64,000 bases of DNA from Anaerolineae bacterium. GTDB lineage: Bacteria > Chloroflexota > Anaerolineae > Anaerolineales > Anaerolineaceae. The notes beneath the pieces were generated by a model, which saw only the letters and a list, made by a program, of their open reading frames with translations, ran no database searches and was not told where the DNA came from. This document shows, piece after piece, positions 1 through 8,777 of this stretch. The stretch lies in the NCBI GenBank assembly GCA_013314735.1, contig JABUFD010000005.1, forward strand, positions 124,001 to 188,000, read 5' to 3'. Position numbers and translations under genes: made by a program. Numbering within the stretch: the stretch's first letter is position 1; the number at the start of each line of letters is the position of its first letter.

Positions 1-1124
1 CACCATGCATACGATGAATCGAGAAAACTGGTGACCGCACTGCATCCCGCCGGCGCGGCGGAGGGGTCATAAAACTTTGTGTGAATGGTGATTTTCGTGT
101 GTGTCTTTCCACCCGCTTCAAATGGAACAGGCACAAGATAGGTGATGGGCCCATTGACATCCGCAAAAGGATCAGCAACGCCGAGGTTCACCTGGACAGG
201 TTGATCGGAGAGCTTCTCTGGACGAAATGGGGTGTTTTCCACGTCTTCTGCAATGCCTGGGAATTGGTAACAACTGGTGCGGCCATCTGCCGCAGAGATG
301 ACCCGGTCGGCAGACCTGTGGGTGCCATCGTCCAGGATTACACCATGGACCTTGCCATTACTAACATCCAGCTTTGAAACCTTTGCCCGGTATTCGACCA
401 CTCCTCCCAGCTCTGTGAAGCGTTGTTCGATTGCCCTGGCAAAATCGAGCCACCCTTTGGCGGGAATTCCCGCCATTTTCCGGTGCGCATACGCCAGGGG
501 CAGCAGCATGGTCAACATCGGCACATCCGTTCCACCGAAATGGACGATGTTATGGAATACCTGCTTCAAATCTGGGTCATGGAATCGCTCGGCGAACTGG
601 CGGATGGTGAGCCTGCCGTACTTCATTAACGATGGCATATGAGGGAGCGACAGGGCGGCGGCTTGGATTCCTGCGATTATTGACTTGAGCCCCCCAGTTT
701 GCGGCATCGGTGGGTCAACTTTCAGGAAATCCCTGATCGCATGGGTGAACGTGGAAATACTTTCTTGCTCTGCAGGGAAGTGCTCCACCAGGTGGGTTTC
801 CAACCGGTTGATATCCGAATAAATAGTGATTGCTTTTCCGCTGGTGGTGATGATGGTTCCAAAATTTTCGCCGAAAAACAGTTCACAATACTGGATCACC
901 CCCAGTTCGCGCCATAATTCGTATAACGGGCTGCCTGGTGCCGAACCAGCCAGGCCTGCGGCACTGCCGTCGAACAGGTATCCTTTTCGTTTCCACGATG
1001 TACACAGACCGCCGGGCGTATTGGCCATTTCCAGGATGGTTGCCTGGTACCCATTCATTTGAGCATAACAACCTGCCGCCAAACCGGCAACACCTGCGCC
1101 AATGATGATGATGGTTTCTGCCAT
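1..1124 (-). CDS. NAD(P)/FAD-dependent oxidoreductase, phytoene desaturase-like (partial)
   Basis: The N-terminal 374 residues are present and the 3' end runs off the window; no stop is met. The protein opens with a Rossmann dinucleotide fold, GAGVAGLAAG at about residues 8-17, followed by the EMANTPGG segment that binds the FAD ribose, as in the CrtI/carotenoid isomerase-type amine oxidase superfamily. Family members desaturate, isomerise or oxidise polyisoprenoids and other hydrophobic substrates; the substrate cannot be deduced. The ATG is preceded by AAGGAAA at normal spacing, and a TATAAT lies about 43 bases upstream. The gene is separated by 76 bases from the upstream DUF3267 gene on the same strand and probably has its own promoter. 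The superfamily assignment is secure, the specific enzyme is not. Confidence 0.8.
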   Translation of the reverse strand, partial: MAETIIIIGAGVAGLAAGCYAQMNGYQATILEMANTPGGLCTSWKRKGYLFDGSAAGLAGSAPGSPLYELWRELGVIQYCELFFGENFGTIITTSGKAITIYSDINRLETHLVEHFPAEQESISTFTHAIRDFLKVDPPMPQTGGLKSIIAGIQAAALSLPHMPSLMKYGRLTIRQFAERFHDPDLKQVFHNIVHFGGTDVPMLTMLLPLAYAHRKMAGIPAKGWLDFARAIEQRFTELGGVVEYRAKVSKLDVSNGKVHGVILDDGTHRSADRVISAADGRTSCYQFPGIAEDVENTPFRPEKLSDQPVQVNLGVADPFADVNGPITYLVPVPFEAGGKTHTKITIHTKFYDPSAAPAGCSAVTSFLDSSYAW

Positions 1125-1166
1125 GGGGTTTCCTTTGAATACGATTAAATGGATGACCGCATCGGA

Positions 1167-1172
1167 ATTATA
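1167..1172 (-). promoter_or_regulatory. Candidate -10 box for the FAD oxidoreductase
   Basis: A perfect TATAAT on the minus strand lies about 43 bases before the oxidoreductase ATG, in a short AT-rich gap. No convincing -35 hexamer sits at 16-18 bases, so this is only a candidate. Confidence 0.35.
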
Positions 1173-1200
1173 CAGAAAATTGTGATAATTTGTTCATCAA

Positions 1201-1833
1201 TCATTCGAGATGATAAATGAGAAACCGGTCCCCCAGGTCCTGGTAGAGGGCATGCGCGGGTTGTGCCTTGCAAACCAGGGCGACATACAGATCGGCAGTG
1301 GAACCGGCAGCGTTGGCAATCATGAGATAAAACACCGGCAGCAGCCATGCGGCAGGAGCAATTGCGAACAGGAGCAGACATGCCAGGCTGATGACCACAA
1401 ACGGCGCCAGGCAGCTTTTCAGGTAACTGCTGCGGTCAAAATACCAGCCAGGCGCTGCTGCATATGCATAAACGCCCTTGAAGGCGTACTTCGGGCGGGT
1501 CTGGGTGGCAATACGGAAGAACAAGCCATGCAGGGCTTCATGTACTGTGATCATCACCATGGAAACCGCCAGCACAGCCACAATCCATCGCAGTCCTTCC
1601 AACAGGCCAAACTCAAATTCGGCAGGAATTAATGGTACAGCAGGACGAATCCAGCGGAGCAGTTGGAAGTTAATCGCTGCGAAGACCAACAGCAGCCCAA
1701 CGGATGCCAGGTTGAGGAACACGCCCAGGCGGGTATCGGCTTGCAGGTTAATTTCCCGCACCTGAACATACCGCGGCGGGAGGGTGGCCACTGCCCCATT
1801 TTTCCCCCTGACCTGGTTCACCGGCGCTTTCAT
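1201..1833 (-). CDS. DUF3267 family putative zincin metalloprotease, membrane protein
   Basis: 210 residues with about four hydrophobic segments. The motif HEALHG at about residue 99 is the HExxH zinc site of the DUF3267 (site-2-protease-like zincin) family, and a late NAAGSTADLY segment could supply the third ligand region, as the Asp-containing motif does in S2P-type proteases. That is family knowledge; no substrate is known. The ATG overlaps the stop of the upstream PP2C gene by four bases (ATGA), so the two are translationally coupled, and both follow the VWA/FHA gene in one operon. A role in cleaving membrane proteins under phospho-control is only an inference from the neighbourhood. Confidence 0.8.
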   Translation of the reverse strand: MKAPVNQVRGKNGAVATLPPRYVQVREINLQADTRLGVFLNLASVGLLLVFAAINFQLLRWIRPAVPLIPAEFEFGLLEGLRWIVAVLAVSMVMITVHEALHGLFFRIATQTRPKYAFKGVYAYAAAPGWYFDRSSYLKSCLAPFVVISLACLLLFAIAPAAWLLPVFYLMIANAAGSTADLYVALVCKAQPAHALYQDLGDRFLIYHLE

Positions 1834-2801
1834 GTCATCATCAAAAATGCCACCACAGCCAGCACCAGGGGCAGGGCGAGCAGTGCCATGCAGCCAGGTT
1901 TCTTTTTTTGTTGTACGGTTGGCGGTTGCTGCACTTCGACCGTTTCAGTTGGCGGGTCCTGTTTGGGCAGCCCGATGTCTGCCGGGATGCGGAACAGGAT
2001 CAGGGTGATATTGTCATGCCCGCCGCGGCTGTTTGCCATTTGGGTCAGTTCGCTGAGGGCGTCCTGCATCTGTTCACCGGACTCTTCGACGACAGCGAGG
2101 ATTTCCGGTGCATCCACCAGGTCACTGAGGCCATCAGAGCAGATCAGGATCCTGTCACCGCTGAAAAGGCGGGTACCCTGATTGGCTTCTGCCTGCGCAT
2201 CATTTTCCATACCGGTCAGAAACATACGCAGGTCCACTTCAGGTACGCCGGGGCCACCGAGATAGCGCCGGATGACATGCGCGTTGGGGTGTCCGTGCAC
2301 CTGGGCGGGGGTGATCAATCCCACATCCAGCGCATCCTGAATCCAGGTGTGGTCCTTGCTGATCTGCTGGATTTTGTGATCCCGGATGAGGTAGATGCGC
2401 GAATCGCCGACGGTGGCCGTGTACAGGCGGTTGCCCATCAGGCAGGCGATCGAAGCTGTGGATCCCATCCCGGCCCGGCCGGGACCGTCATTGTTAAGGA
2501 CTGCCTGCTTGTTGACTTCGATACTGGCGAGTTCAATTGCATTGACCAGCACATTGGTGAAATCTTCACCATTGGATTCCGCAATCGTATCGGTGATCAG
2601 GTTGACACCGATGGTAGAAGCCACCTCACCTGCCTGGTGTCCACCAACGCCATCACACAGTACAGCCAGCAACACCCGTGCCTGGTTGTGCTCGCTCATC
2701 TGGTAGGCGGTCACCCGGTAATTGTCCTCATTGTTTTTACCAGACATGCCCGCGTGGGTGCTGGCGGCTACCGGAACATGGGATTTTTCCATCTTGATCA
2801 T
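1830..2801 (-). CDS. PP2C-family Ser/Thr protein phosphatase with C-terminal membrane anchor
   Basis: 323 residues. The PP2C metal-binding motifs are visible: GKNNEDNY (Asp26), CDGVGGHQAGE (Asp50), ATVGDSRIYL, CSDGLSDLVD and GGHDNITL. The enzyme should remove phosphate from Ser/Thr with Mn or Mg. A Pro-rich stretch and one hydrophobic helix at the extreme C-terminus anchor it with the catalytic domain in the cytoplasm. An upstream in-frame extension is possible, but the ATG chosen here has AAGGAGAG at about 9 bases and starts 19 bases after the stop of the FHA gene; the longer form would overlap that gene. It lies downstream of an FHA protein (phosphothreonine reader) and overlaps DUF3267, suggesting a linked signalling unit. 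Confidence 0.93.
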   Translation of the reverse strand: MIKMEKSHVPVAASTHAGMSGKNNEDNYRVTAYQMSEHNQARVLLAVLCDGVGGHQAGEVASTIGVNLITDTIAESNGEDFTNVLVNAIELASIEVNKQAVLNNDGPGRAGMGSTASIACLMGNRLYTATVGDSRIYLIRDHKIQQISKDHTWIQDALDVGLITPAQVHGHPNAHVIRRYLGGPGVPEVDLRMFLTGMENDAQAEANQGTRLFSGDRILICSDGLSDLVDAPEILAVVEESGEQMQDALSELTQMANSRGGHDNITLILFRIPADIGLPKQDPPTETVEVQQPPTVQQKKKPGCMALLALPLVLAVVAFLMMT

Positions 2802-2820
2802 GGATTCGGGCTCTCCTTCA

Positions 2821-4755
2821 TCAGGGGGTTGGTGGCGTTTGCAATGTAAACACTGCGGCTTCGAACCGAAATACTTCCTGTCCCAATTGAACCAGATCAC
2901 CATCTTTCAAATGGGCACCCCGCGGGGTGACAGGGGTGTAATTCAACCAGGTGCCAGCCAGGGAATCACAATCTGCGATAATGAATGTGCCCTGAGCATC
3001 ACGTGTGACGCGCGCGTGCCGCGGACTGACAGATGGCTTCTGGAGCAGGATATCCGCGTAGCGTTCATCGCTGCCGATTGTGATTTCCTTATCACTCAAT
3101 ATTATCACTTTTTGGGTGTTGGTGGATGGTATTTCACTGACATAGGTTAACCGTGCGGGACGTGCTTCGGCATATTGTGTGGGCTGCTGCTGGGTGCTGG
3201 TTTGCGGCGCGGCGGTTGCGCGTGGCAGCAGGTCCTGCCGGATGAGTACAGGCTGTGTCAGTGGATCCGTAGACTGGCGCTGCCGTTCCACTTCTTCTTT
3301 TTGGAGGTTGCGGCGGCGACCCGCAAATACTATGACGGCCAGCAGGCTGACCGCAGCAATACCAATCGCCACACCGCTTACCAGGCGTGTATTCGAGAAG
3401 AATGACATCGGCCTCTCTGACACATTCAAGGTCAGAGGCAATGAGGCTGTTTGAGCTGTATAGCCAAGGGTATCGACTACCTCGGCCTGTACATTTACGG
3501 TTCGCGTTTCGGCGGTATCACCGATATACCATTGAAACCGGTCAAACGGGGCCTGCGTGTTCTCCTGTACCACTTCACCATCGATGTATAAACGGCTTGC
3601 CACAATCGGGCGGGGAATGCCATCCGGGAACTCGACAATCAGGTTCAATGTGAGATACTCCGGCTTCAACAGTGGATCAATCGCGTTAGGCGGGATTTCC
3701 CAGTTTTGTTCAACCACGGTGGGCGGGGCCAGGAAAATTGGATTGGGTGCCTCGAGAGTGATTGAAAATTCCTGCTTCGTGCTGTGCAGCTCCAGCGATT
3801 CAAAGAATACATTCACCAAAAATTCGTGCGTACCGGGTTGCGTCACCTGTGAATAATAGCCAACGTTGTAATAGTAGCGTAGTGGCTGCAGGTATTCTTC
3901 GATATCTGGCAGGAATTCCAGGCCCGTATAGATAAAAAAGCTGCCGCCAGTACGCTCTGCCAGTTCCTTCATGATTGGCGCACTTTCCGACTCGGCAGCG
4001 TATGCAGTACCAACCAGCCAGATATTGACCTGAACGCCCAGTGTTTCCGCCTGGTCGATCATCGGGGGGAGGAGCTGGTTCAGGGTATTATTGAGGGCCG
4101 GAGTAATCCACAAAATCGATCGCTTGCCCATTTCCTGCTGCATCGGTTCTCCCGCCAGTTCCAGCGCGGTGGAAAGGCTGTAGAGTGCGGGCAGTTCCGT
4201 CAGGAAATTGGGTTCATAATCTTCAAAGATGTTGGCGTACGCCCGGGGACTGGTATAGTTTGATTCCAGATAATTTTCACCGCCGACAAAGCTGAGGTCA
4301 TCTGGAATGCCCGGCGGCTGCGATTCTGCCCAGGTCTGGATTGCGAACGCGATGCGATCCCAGTTGGTGTACCCCAGGTAGGTGTTCAAGAACATCACAC
4401 CCGGGTTGAGAGCGATGGTAAACTGCAATCCGGGTTCCATCAGCGATACTTCCGCCGCGAGCATCGTCTGCCCATCCTCTACAATTTCGACCGCAGATGG
4501 ATAGAGTGTTGTGATAAAGCGACCACTCTGGTCATAGGCTTCCATCGAAAAGGTTACCAGGGGGAAACGGTCAATGCTGGGTGACCGTACCAGCATGGCG
4601 GCATTCCCCGCACTGACTGTACTCTCATCGCCTTCATCGCCATCTCCGCCGTCCTCCTGTGCCAACACGGAGGCTGATGGCAGCAACAGCGCCATCAGCA
4701 ACAAAAACACCGCTGCCACGGAGATGAGCGATTTTTTTGGAAAGCCGAATTTCAT
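2821..4755 (-). CDS. Membrane protein with signal peptide, VWA-like extracellular domain and cytoplasmic FHA domain
   Basis: 644 residues. A signal peptide (about 1-33) precedes an extracytoplasmic region resembling the VWFA-related family, then two beta-rich stretches, a transmembrane helix near 458-478, and a C-terminal FHA domain at about 550-620 with the signatures IGSDERYADI, SVSPRHARV and the loop before LNYTPV. FHA domains bind phosphothreonine; VWA domains bind ligands through a metal site, but the usual DxSxS is not evident here (NPGVMF occupies that strand), so metal binding is doubtful. The architecture would couple an outside ligand to an inside phosphopeptide. It is the first gene of an operon with PP2C and DUF3267. 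The ATG has a -10-like TACAAT only 7 bases upstream, so the mRNA may be leaderless. Confidence 0.85.
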   Translation of the reverse strand: MKFGFPKKSLISVAAVFLLLMALLLPSASVLAQEDGGDGDEGDESTVSAGNAAMLVRSPSIDRFPLVTFSMEAYDQSGRFITTLYPSAVEIVEDGQTMLAAEVSLMEPGLQFTIALNPGVMFLNTYLGYTNWDRIAFAIQTWAESQPPGIPDDLSFVGGENYLESNYTSPRAYANIFEDYEPNFLTELPALYSLSTALELAGEPMQQEMGKRSILWITPALNNTLNQLLPPMIDQAETLGVQVNIWLVGTAYAAESESAPIMKELAERTGGSFFIYTGLEFLPDIEEYLQPLRYYYNVGYYSQVTQPGTHEFLVNVFFESLELHSTKQEFSITLEAPNPIFLAPPTVVEQNWEIPPNAIDPLLKPEYLTLNLIVEFPDGIPRPIVASRLYIDGEVVQENTQAPFDRFQWYIGDTAETRTVNVQAEVVDTLGYTAQTASLPLTLNVSERPMSFFSNTRLVSGVAIGIAAVSLLAVIVFAGRRRNLQKEEVERQRQSTDPLTQPVLIRQDLLPRATAAPQTSTQQQPTQYAEARPARLTYVSEIPSTNTQKVIILSDKEITIGSDERYADILLQKPSVSPRHARVTRDAQGTFIIADCDSLAGTWLNYTPVTPRGAHLKDGDLVQLGQEVFRFEAAVFTLQTPPTP

Positions 4756-4762
4756 AACCTTT

Positions 4763-4768
4763 ATTGTA
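4763..4768 (-). promoter_or_regulatory. -10 hexamer abutting the VWA/FHA start codon
   Basis: GATACAAT on the minus strand ends 7 bases before the ATG, leaving almost no room for a leader. The same GATACAAT-N7-ATG arrangement, preceded by a TTTTTCG run, recurs before the small membrane gene that starts at 6685. Confidence 0.5.
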
Positions 4769-4864
4769 TCGAAAAAAGGGCGGATTCACTATACGTTATC
4801 CATTTTACCTTATTTGAAGAGAGAACGTTTGCCCTTCATCCGGCAGTTTCGCGGCAAAGAATGT

Positions 4865-4870
4865 TATAAT
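4865..4870 (+). promoter_or_regulatory. Extended -10 promoter abutting the LysM gene
   Basis: TGTTATAAT is a perfect -10 with an extended TG motif. It ends 8 bases before the ATG of the LysM gene, and no Shine-Dalgarno sequence is present, which points to leaderless transcription. Confidence 0.55.
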
Positions 4871-4878
4871 GCAGCCGT

Positions 4879-5709
4879 ATGGACGGTCATAAAATCCCTT
4901 CACAGCAACGAAACCGGGTTACAGTCGCATTTCTGGTAACCTGCCTGGTGTTGCCGTTGTTCCTGTTCATGGCGGTCAGCCCCACCCTGGCGGCGGAAGG
5001 TCAGCCGCAGGTGTTTTACCTGACACCCACCCCGGATGACCGCGGACGGGTCATATATATTGTGCAGGCGGGTGATAGTTGCACTTCCATCTCGTTAAAA
5101 AATAATGTTTCAATTGAAGATCTGCGCCTGCTGAATAATATCTCCGGCGAAGAATGTACCGTATTTGAAGGACAGGAATTGCTGCTGGCGATTGTGGAAG
5201 AACCCACCGCCATGGCAATCACACCCACCCCGACTTCCTTGTTTCCCACGCCGACGCCTTTTGCCGGGTTCGTTTCGATTTGCATCCGTTTGTTTGAGGA
5301 CCTGAATGGCAACGCGATCCGAGAAGAAACTGAATTCCTGATGGCAGATGGCGCGGTCAGTATTACGGATCGATTGGGTCAGGAAACGTGGACCGGACGT
5401 ACGGTTTTTAATGAAGAGCTTTGTTTTGATGAGTTGCCTGCCGGTGAATACAATATATCGATCGCCATTCCTGGCGGGTACAATAATACAACCATCAGCA
5501 GCCAGTTGGTGAATGTGAACCCGGGGGATATTGCCCTGGTAAATTTTGGCGCACAAAGTGCCGGTGTGATAATAGGGGATGAACCTGTGGAGAGTGAAAA
5601 CGGTGGTAGTTCCCCCTTGCTGGCAATCATAGGCGGGGTGATGCTGCTGGCTGGCGGTGGCCTTGGGCTGTATATGGCAGTATTCAACCGCGGCAAAGAC
5701 CGTTTCTAA
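4879..5709 (+). CDS. LysM-domain envelope protein with C-terminal transmembrane anchor
   Basis: 276 residues: a signal sequence (about 1-39), a LysM module near 57-106 (YIVQAGDSCTSIS through EGQELLL) that in this family binds N-acetylglucosamine polymers such as peptidoglycan, a Thr/Pro linker (PTPTS, PTPTPF), and a domain that begins with LFEDLNGNAIREE and resembles the SdrD B-like/Cna-type beta-sandwich found in surface proteins. A hydrophobic helix (about 248-268) and a basic tail (NRGKDRF) end the protein, so it is anchored in the membrane facing outward. No ribosome binding site is seen; a promoter box sits directly before the ATG. It is divergent from the VWA/FHA operon and could be co-regulated with it. 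Confidence 0.82.
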   Translation: MDGHKIPSQQRNRVTVAFLVTCLVLPLFLFMAVSPTLAAEGQPQVFYLTPTPDDRGRVIYIVQAGDSCTSISLKNNVSIEDLRLLNNISGEECTVFEGQELLLAIVEEPTAMAITPTPTSLFPTPTPFAGFVSICIRLFEDLNGNAIREETEFLMADGAVSITDRLGQETWTGRTVFNEELCFDELPAGEYNISIAIPGGYNNTTISSQLVNVNPGDIALVNFGAQSAGVIIGDEPVESENGGSSPLLAIIGGVMLLAGGGLGLYMAVFNRGKDRF

Positions 5710-5780
5710 CACGCCATCAACGGAACAAGCGGCCAACGTCCACAGTGAATCTGCGTCTCATCCATGCAGGGTTCGCACGA

Positions 5781-6338
5781 TCAGCGTGTGGGCGATTTCT
5801 TTCTGCTCAGCAGCCCCACAATGATTGCGCCGAGTAAAATCACAAACGAACCGTTGACAAACAACCATTTCAGCGGGGTGAATACTGCCGCGAGGGCAGC
5901 GAACACCGGGCTGGTTTGCGGAAAGCGCGCCATCACCACGGTGACAGCGGTGTTTTCGAGGAAATCAAATACCATGCCAGTCAAGGGTACCAGGTTCAGG
6001 TATTTCCACCCATTGCCAATGGCAGCGCGTTTGAGCAGCCACGAGATGCCTGTTCCCAGGAAGAGGGTGTATGCCAGCGGCCAGGCGACATCAAATGTCC
6101 AGCGTGCTAAGATGTAGGCTGAGCGCCCATCGGGACCAAAGGTTTCTGCCGTCTGATACAGCTCCCGGGGAGTATAGAAAAATCGGCCGTCCGGTGCCTC
6201 CGCACCGTTGGCTGCCTGTGCAGCGCTGCGCGCCTGTTCGGGGAGGATAAAAGCAATGAAGGCGGCAAACACCAACAGGCCAACCAAGGCCAGCCATCCT
6301 GATGATATTTGATAGAGCCATTGGGATATTGATTTCAT
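5781..6338 (-). CDS. Small integral membrane protein, function unknown
   Basis: 185 residues with four likely membrane helices (around 15-32, 80-95, 118-140 and 150-172). I recognise no catalytic motif. A longer in-frame start exists, but the chosen ATG is preceded by AAAAGGAAA at proper spacing and is followed directly by a typical first membrane helix, whereas the extension is low-quality sequence. It is transcribed away from radA and follows another small membrane protein on the same strand. Confidence 0.7.
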   Translation of the reverse strand: MKSISQWLYQISSGWLALVGLLVFAAFIAFILPEQARSAAQAANGAEAPDGRFFYTPRELYQTAETFGPDGRSAYILARWTFDVAWPLAYTLFLGTGISWLLKRAAIGNGWKYLNLVPLTGMVFDFLENTAVTVVMARFPQTSPVFAALAAVFTPLKWLFVNGSFVILLGAIIVGLLSRKKSPTR

Positions 6339-6406
6339 AGTGTGTTTCCTTTTCAACAGCGTAGCCAGTGATTGTAAGAAACACGTAAAAGTGAGGAAGA
6401 TCGAAG

Positions 6407-6685
6407 TCAGCGCGCCAGGAACAGGGCATACATTAATGCGCCCGGCGGCAGCAGCAGACCCAATCCTGACAGAGCCAGCCCAATCAGGGCCTGCCACGGT
6501 CGTCTGGAATCAAGGCTGGGATACGCCAGCAGGATGCCAAAAATCGCAAACACAACCGATACCGGGTAAGCCATAATGAACAGGAAGGTGGCGATTCCTG
6601 CCAACAGACTCAAGCCGCCCGCCAGGATTGAGAAGCTTGCCCGACGCTCGGGGTCATCGACCAGGTTTTGAATCCACTCTTTCAT
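6407..6685 (-). CDS. Small membrane protein, function unknown
   Basis: 92 residues with three hydrophobic helices and an N-terminal acidic/basic stretch (MKEWIQNLVDDPERR). The start shown lacks a Shine-Dalgarno sequence but has GATACAAT ending 7 bases upstream, matching the arrangement before the VWA/FHA gene; the upstream extension is Cys-rich and unlikely. No family was recognised. It is divergent from radA. Confidence 0.6.
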   Translation of the reverse strand: MKEWIQNLVDDPERRASFSILAGGLSLLAGIATFLFIMAYPVSVVFAIFGILLAYPSLDSRRPWQALIGLALSGLGLLLPPGALMYALFLAR

Positions 6686-6692
6686 AGCACCA

Positions 6693-6698
6693 ATTGTA
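6693..6698 (-). promoter_or_regulatory. -10 hexamer abutting the start of a small membrane gene
   Basis: TACAAT in the context TTTTTCGGATACAAT ends 7 bases before the ATG. It is nearly identical to the box before the VWA/FHA gene. Confidence 0.5.
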
Positions 6699-6795
6699 TC
6701 CGAAAAACAGCGGCATGGCAGGATTTGCCACTTCCGGCAAGTATACGGACAGCGCACCTATGTTAAAATGAGGCAAAGCGAAAAAGGAGTAACGC

Positions 6796-8220
6796 ATGGC
6801 CAAAGCGAAAACCCGGTTTGTCTGCCAGGAGTGCGGCAGGAGTGCGCCGCGCATGATGGGGCGCTGCCCATCCTGCGGTCAATTTGGCACGATGGTGGAG
6901 GAGTACGAGGAAGAAGAGGAAGTCCTGACCGGACCACACCGCGCATCAAACGCCAACAGCCATCCCCGGCAGCTTTCCGAGATCAGCGGGGATGCTGAAG
7001 CCCGTATGCATCTGCCGATCGAGGAATTCGCGCGGGTGCTGGGTGGGGGAATTGTGCCGGGTTCCGTGGTGCTGGTTGGCGGAGATCCGGGAATCGGGAA
7101 GTCGACCCTGACCCTGCAAATGGCGATCGAAATGGCGCAGCAGCAGACTGTGTTGTATGTTTCTGGCGAAGAAAGTGAACGGCAGATAAAAATGCGCGCG
7201 CTGCGCCTGCTGCGCCATGCGGATGGTTCCGCCAGGGATATCCCGCAGCGCTTATACCTGCTGACAGAAACCAACCTGGAGGCGATCCTGCAGCATGTTC
7301 ACACCTTGAAACCCAACCTGTTAATCGTCGATTCCATCCAAACCATCTATATTCCAGAATTGAAGTCCGCGGCGGGTTCGGTGACCCAGGTGCGGGAATC
7401 CAGCGCGCGACTGCGGGAAGAAGCGAAAACCTCAGACCTGGCGATATTTGTGATCGGGCATGTCACCAAAGAAGGGGCGATCGCTGGGCCGCGCGTGCTG
7501 GAGCACATTGTCGATACCGTGCTGTATCTCGAAGGTGACCGCTACCAGAGCTTCCGCCTGCTGCGGTCGGTAAAAAATCGTTTCGGTGCCACCTCAGAGG
7601 TGGGGGTATTTGAGATGGTCGACCGTGGGATGCGTGAAGTGGATAACCCCTCGGAAGCGTTCCTCGCGGAACGCATGGTGAACGCACCGGGTTCTGCAAT
7701 TGCGGTTACGATGGAAGGCACCCGCCCGATCCTGGTGGAAATCCAGGGGTTAACCAGTACCACCAATTTTGGCAATCCGCGCCGCACTCCCAATGGAGTG
7801 GATTTTAACCGCCTGCTGTTGATCGTGGCGGTGCTGACGCGCCGCCTGGGCCTGAAAATGGGCGATCAGGACGTTTTTGTGAACGTGGTTGGCGGAATGC
7901 ATATTGATGAACCGGCTGCTGACCTCAGCGTCGCGGCAGCGATTGCCTCATCCCTGTATGATCGCCCGGTGTTTGCTGATACCGCTTTGATTGGTGAAGT
8001 GGGATTAAGCGGTGAACTGCGTTGGGTGGGGCAGATGAGCTTGCGATTGCGCGAGGCTGCCAAGCTTGGGTTCAAACGCGCAATCATCCCGCGCCGTGTC
8101 GGGCAGGGAGAGCCGCTGCCGGAGGGAATCGAAGTGGTGCAGGCGCGTTCGCTGCGCGAGGCGTTAAACCTGGCGATGCTTCCCAAGGAGGCGCGAAAGG
8201 AGTCTGATCAGACGGTATAA
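6796..8220 (+). CDS. radA: DNA repair protein RadA (Sms), DnaB-like branch-migration ATPase
   Basis: 474 residues, the usual length. RadA is a hexameric ATPase that promotes branch migration in recombinational repair. A C4 zinc finger (Cys10, 13, 24, 27) precedes a RecA-like core with Walker A GDPGIGKST at about 96-104, the RadA-specific KNRFG motif, and a C-terminal Lon-protease-like domain (SVAAAIASS, GEVGLSGELR). AAAGGAG lies 7 bases before the ATG, and a TGTTAAAAT extended -10 is about 25 bases further up. The last 13 bases overlap the 3' end of the convergent cupin gene. Confidence 0.97.
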   Translation: MAKAKTRFVCQECGRSAPRMMGRCPSCGQFGTMVEEYEEEEEVLTGPHRASNANSHPRQLSEISGDAEARMHLPIEEFARVLGGGIVPGSVVLVGGDPGIGKSTLTLQMAIEMAQQQTVLYVSGEESERQIKMRALRLLRHADGSARDIPQRLYLLTETNLEAILQHVHTLKPNLLIVDSIQTIYIPELKSAAGSVTQVRESSARLREEAKTSDLAIFVIGHVTKEGAIAGPRVLEHIVDTVLYLEGDRYQSFRLLRSVKNRFGATSEVGVFEMVDRGMREVDNPSEAFLAERMVNAPGSAIAVTMEGTRPILVEIQGLTSTTNFGNPRRTPNGVDFNRLLLIVAVLTRRLGLKMGDQDVFVNVVGGMHIDEPAADLSVAAAIASSLYDRPVFADTALIGEVGLSGELRWVGQMSLRLREAAKLGFKRAIIPRRVGQGEPLPEGIEVVQARSLREALNLAMLPKEARKESDQTV

Positions 8221-8777
8221 CCTGCCGGCATGCGCGTCTCCCCGCTGCTGCCGCTCAACCGGAGAATTTCCGTTTTGCGTTCAGGATATTGCCGGATCAG
8301 CTCGGCAGAATCGGCGGCTTCAAAGATGCTGCCGTCAAAGCCGGGTGCCATGGTGCAGCCGAACAGGGCGTACCTTCCGCCGGGCAGGATTTCACCTGCC
8401 TGCCAGGAATTGGCAGGCACCACAAACTGCACGAGATCCCCGTTGAGCGGATTGCAGCCCATGCGGACGCTTTCGCTTGAGCCATCCGGATGGAGCAGGA
8501 TCAACTGGAACGGATCTCCGCCGTAGGCATGCCATACTTCGGGGTACGGCAAGCGGTGGAAACAGGAAGCGCTGCGGGGTACTTCACTATATAACCCGAT
8601 CATGGCGGTACCGGCAGGAATTCCCTGTGTATCACAGGTGTGTGAAACCCACGTGTTGAAATACAAGGCACCTTCCACCGGGATGCGGTGGAAGGGGTAA
8701 TGCCGCAGGACGGCAAGTGTATCCGGGTGGGTATTCTCCAATTCCTCGGGTGTGAACAGGTTTTCCAGGTCGATCAT
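8208..8777 (-). CDS. Cupin, DUF985 family
   Basis: 189 residues matching the DUF985 branch of the cupins: HRIPVEGALYFNTW, a GLYSEVPRSASCFHRL core strand, and VWHAYGGDPFQL. These are small beta-barrel proteins, usually uncharacterised, sometimes near sugar metabolism genes. The start overlaps the stop of the upstream Gfo/Idh/MocA dehydrogenase by four bases (ATGA), so the two are translationally coupled and may act on related compounds. A longer in-frame extension over the dehydrogenase gene is rejected because it would run fully antiphase through it. The tail overlaps radA. Confidence 0.88.
   Translation of the reverse strand: MIDLENLFTPEELENTHPDTLAVLRHYPFHRIPVEGALYFNTWVSHTCDTQGIPAGTAMIGLYSEVPRSASCFHRLPYPEVWHAYGGDPFQLILLHPDGSSESVRMGCNPLNGDLVQFVVPANSWQAGEILPGGRYALFGCTMAPGFDGSIFEAADSAELIRQYPERKTEILRLSGSSGETRMPAGYTV

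Noticed and set aside
1908-2849. Open frame of 313 codons on the plus strand over PP2C
   Set aside because: It lies antisense to a clearly conserved PP2C gene with a good ribosome binding site, has no recognisable domain, and is a codon-bias artefact of the GC-rich minus-strand gene.
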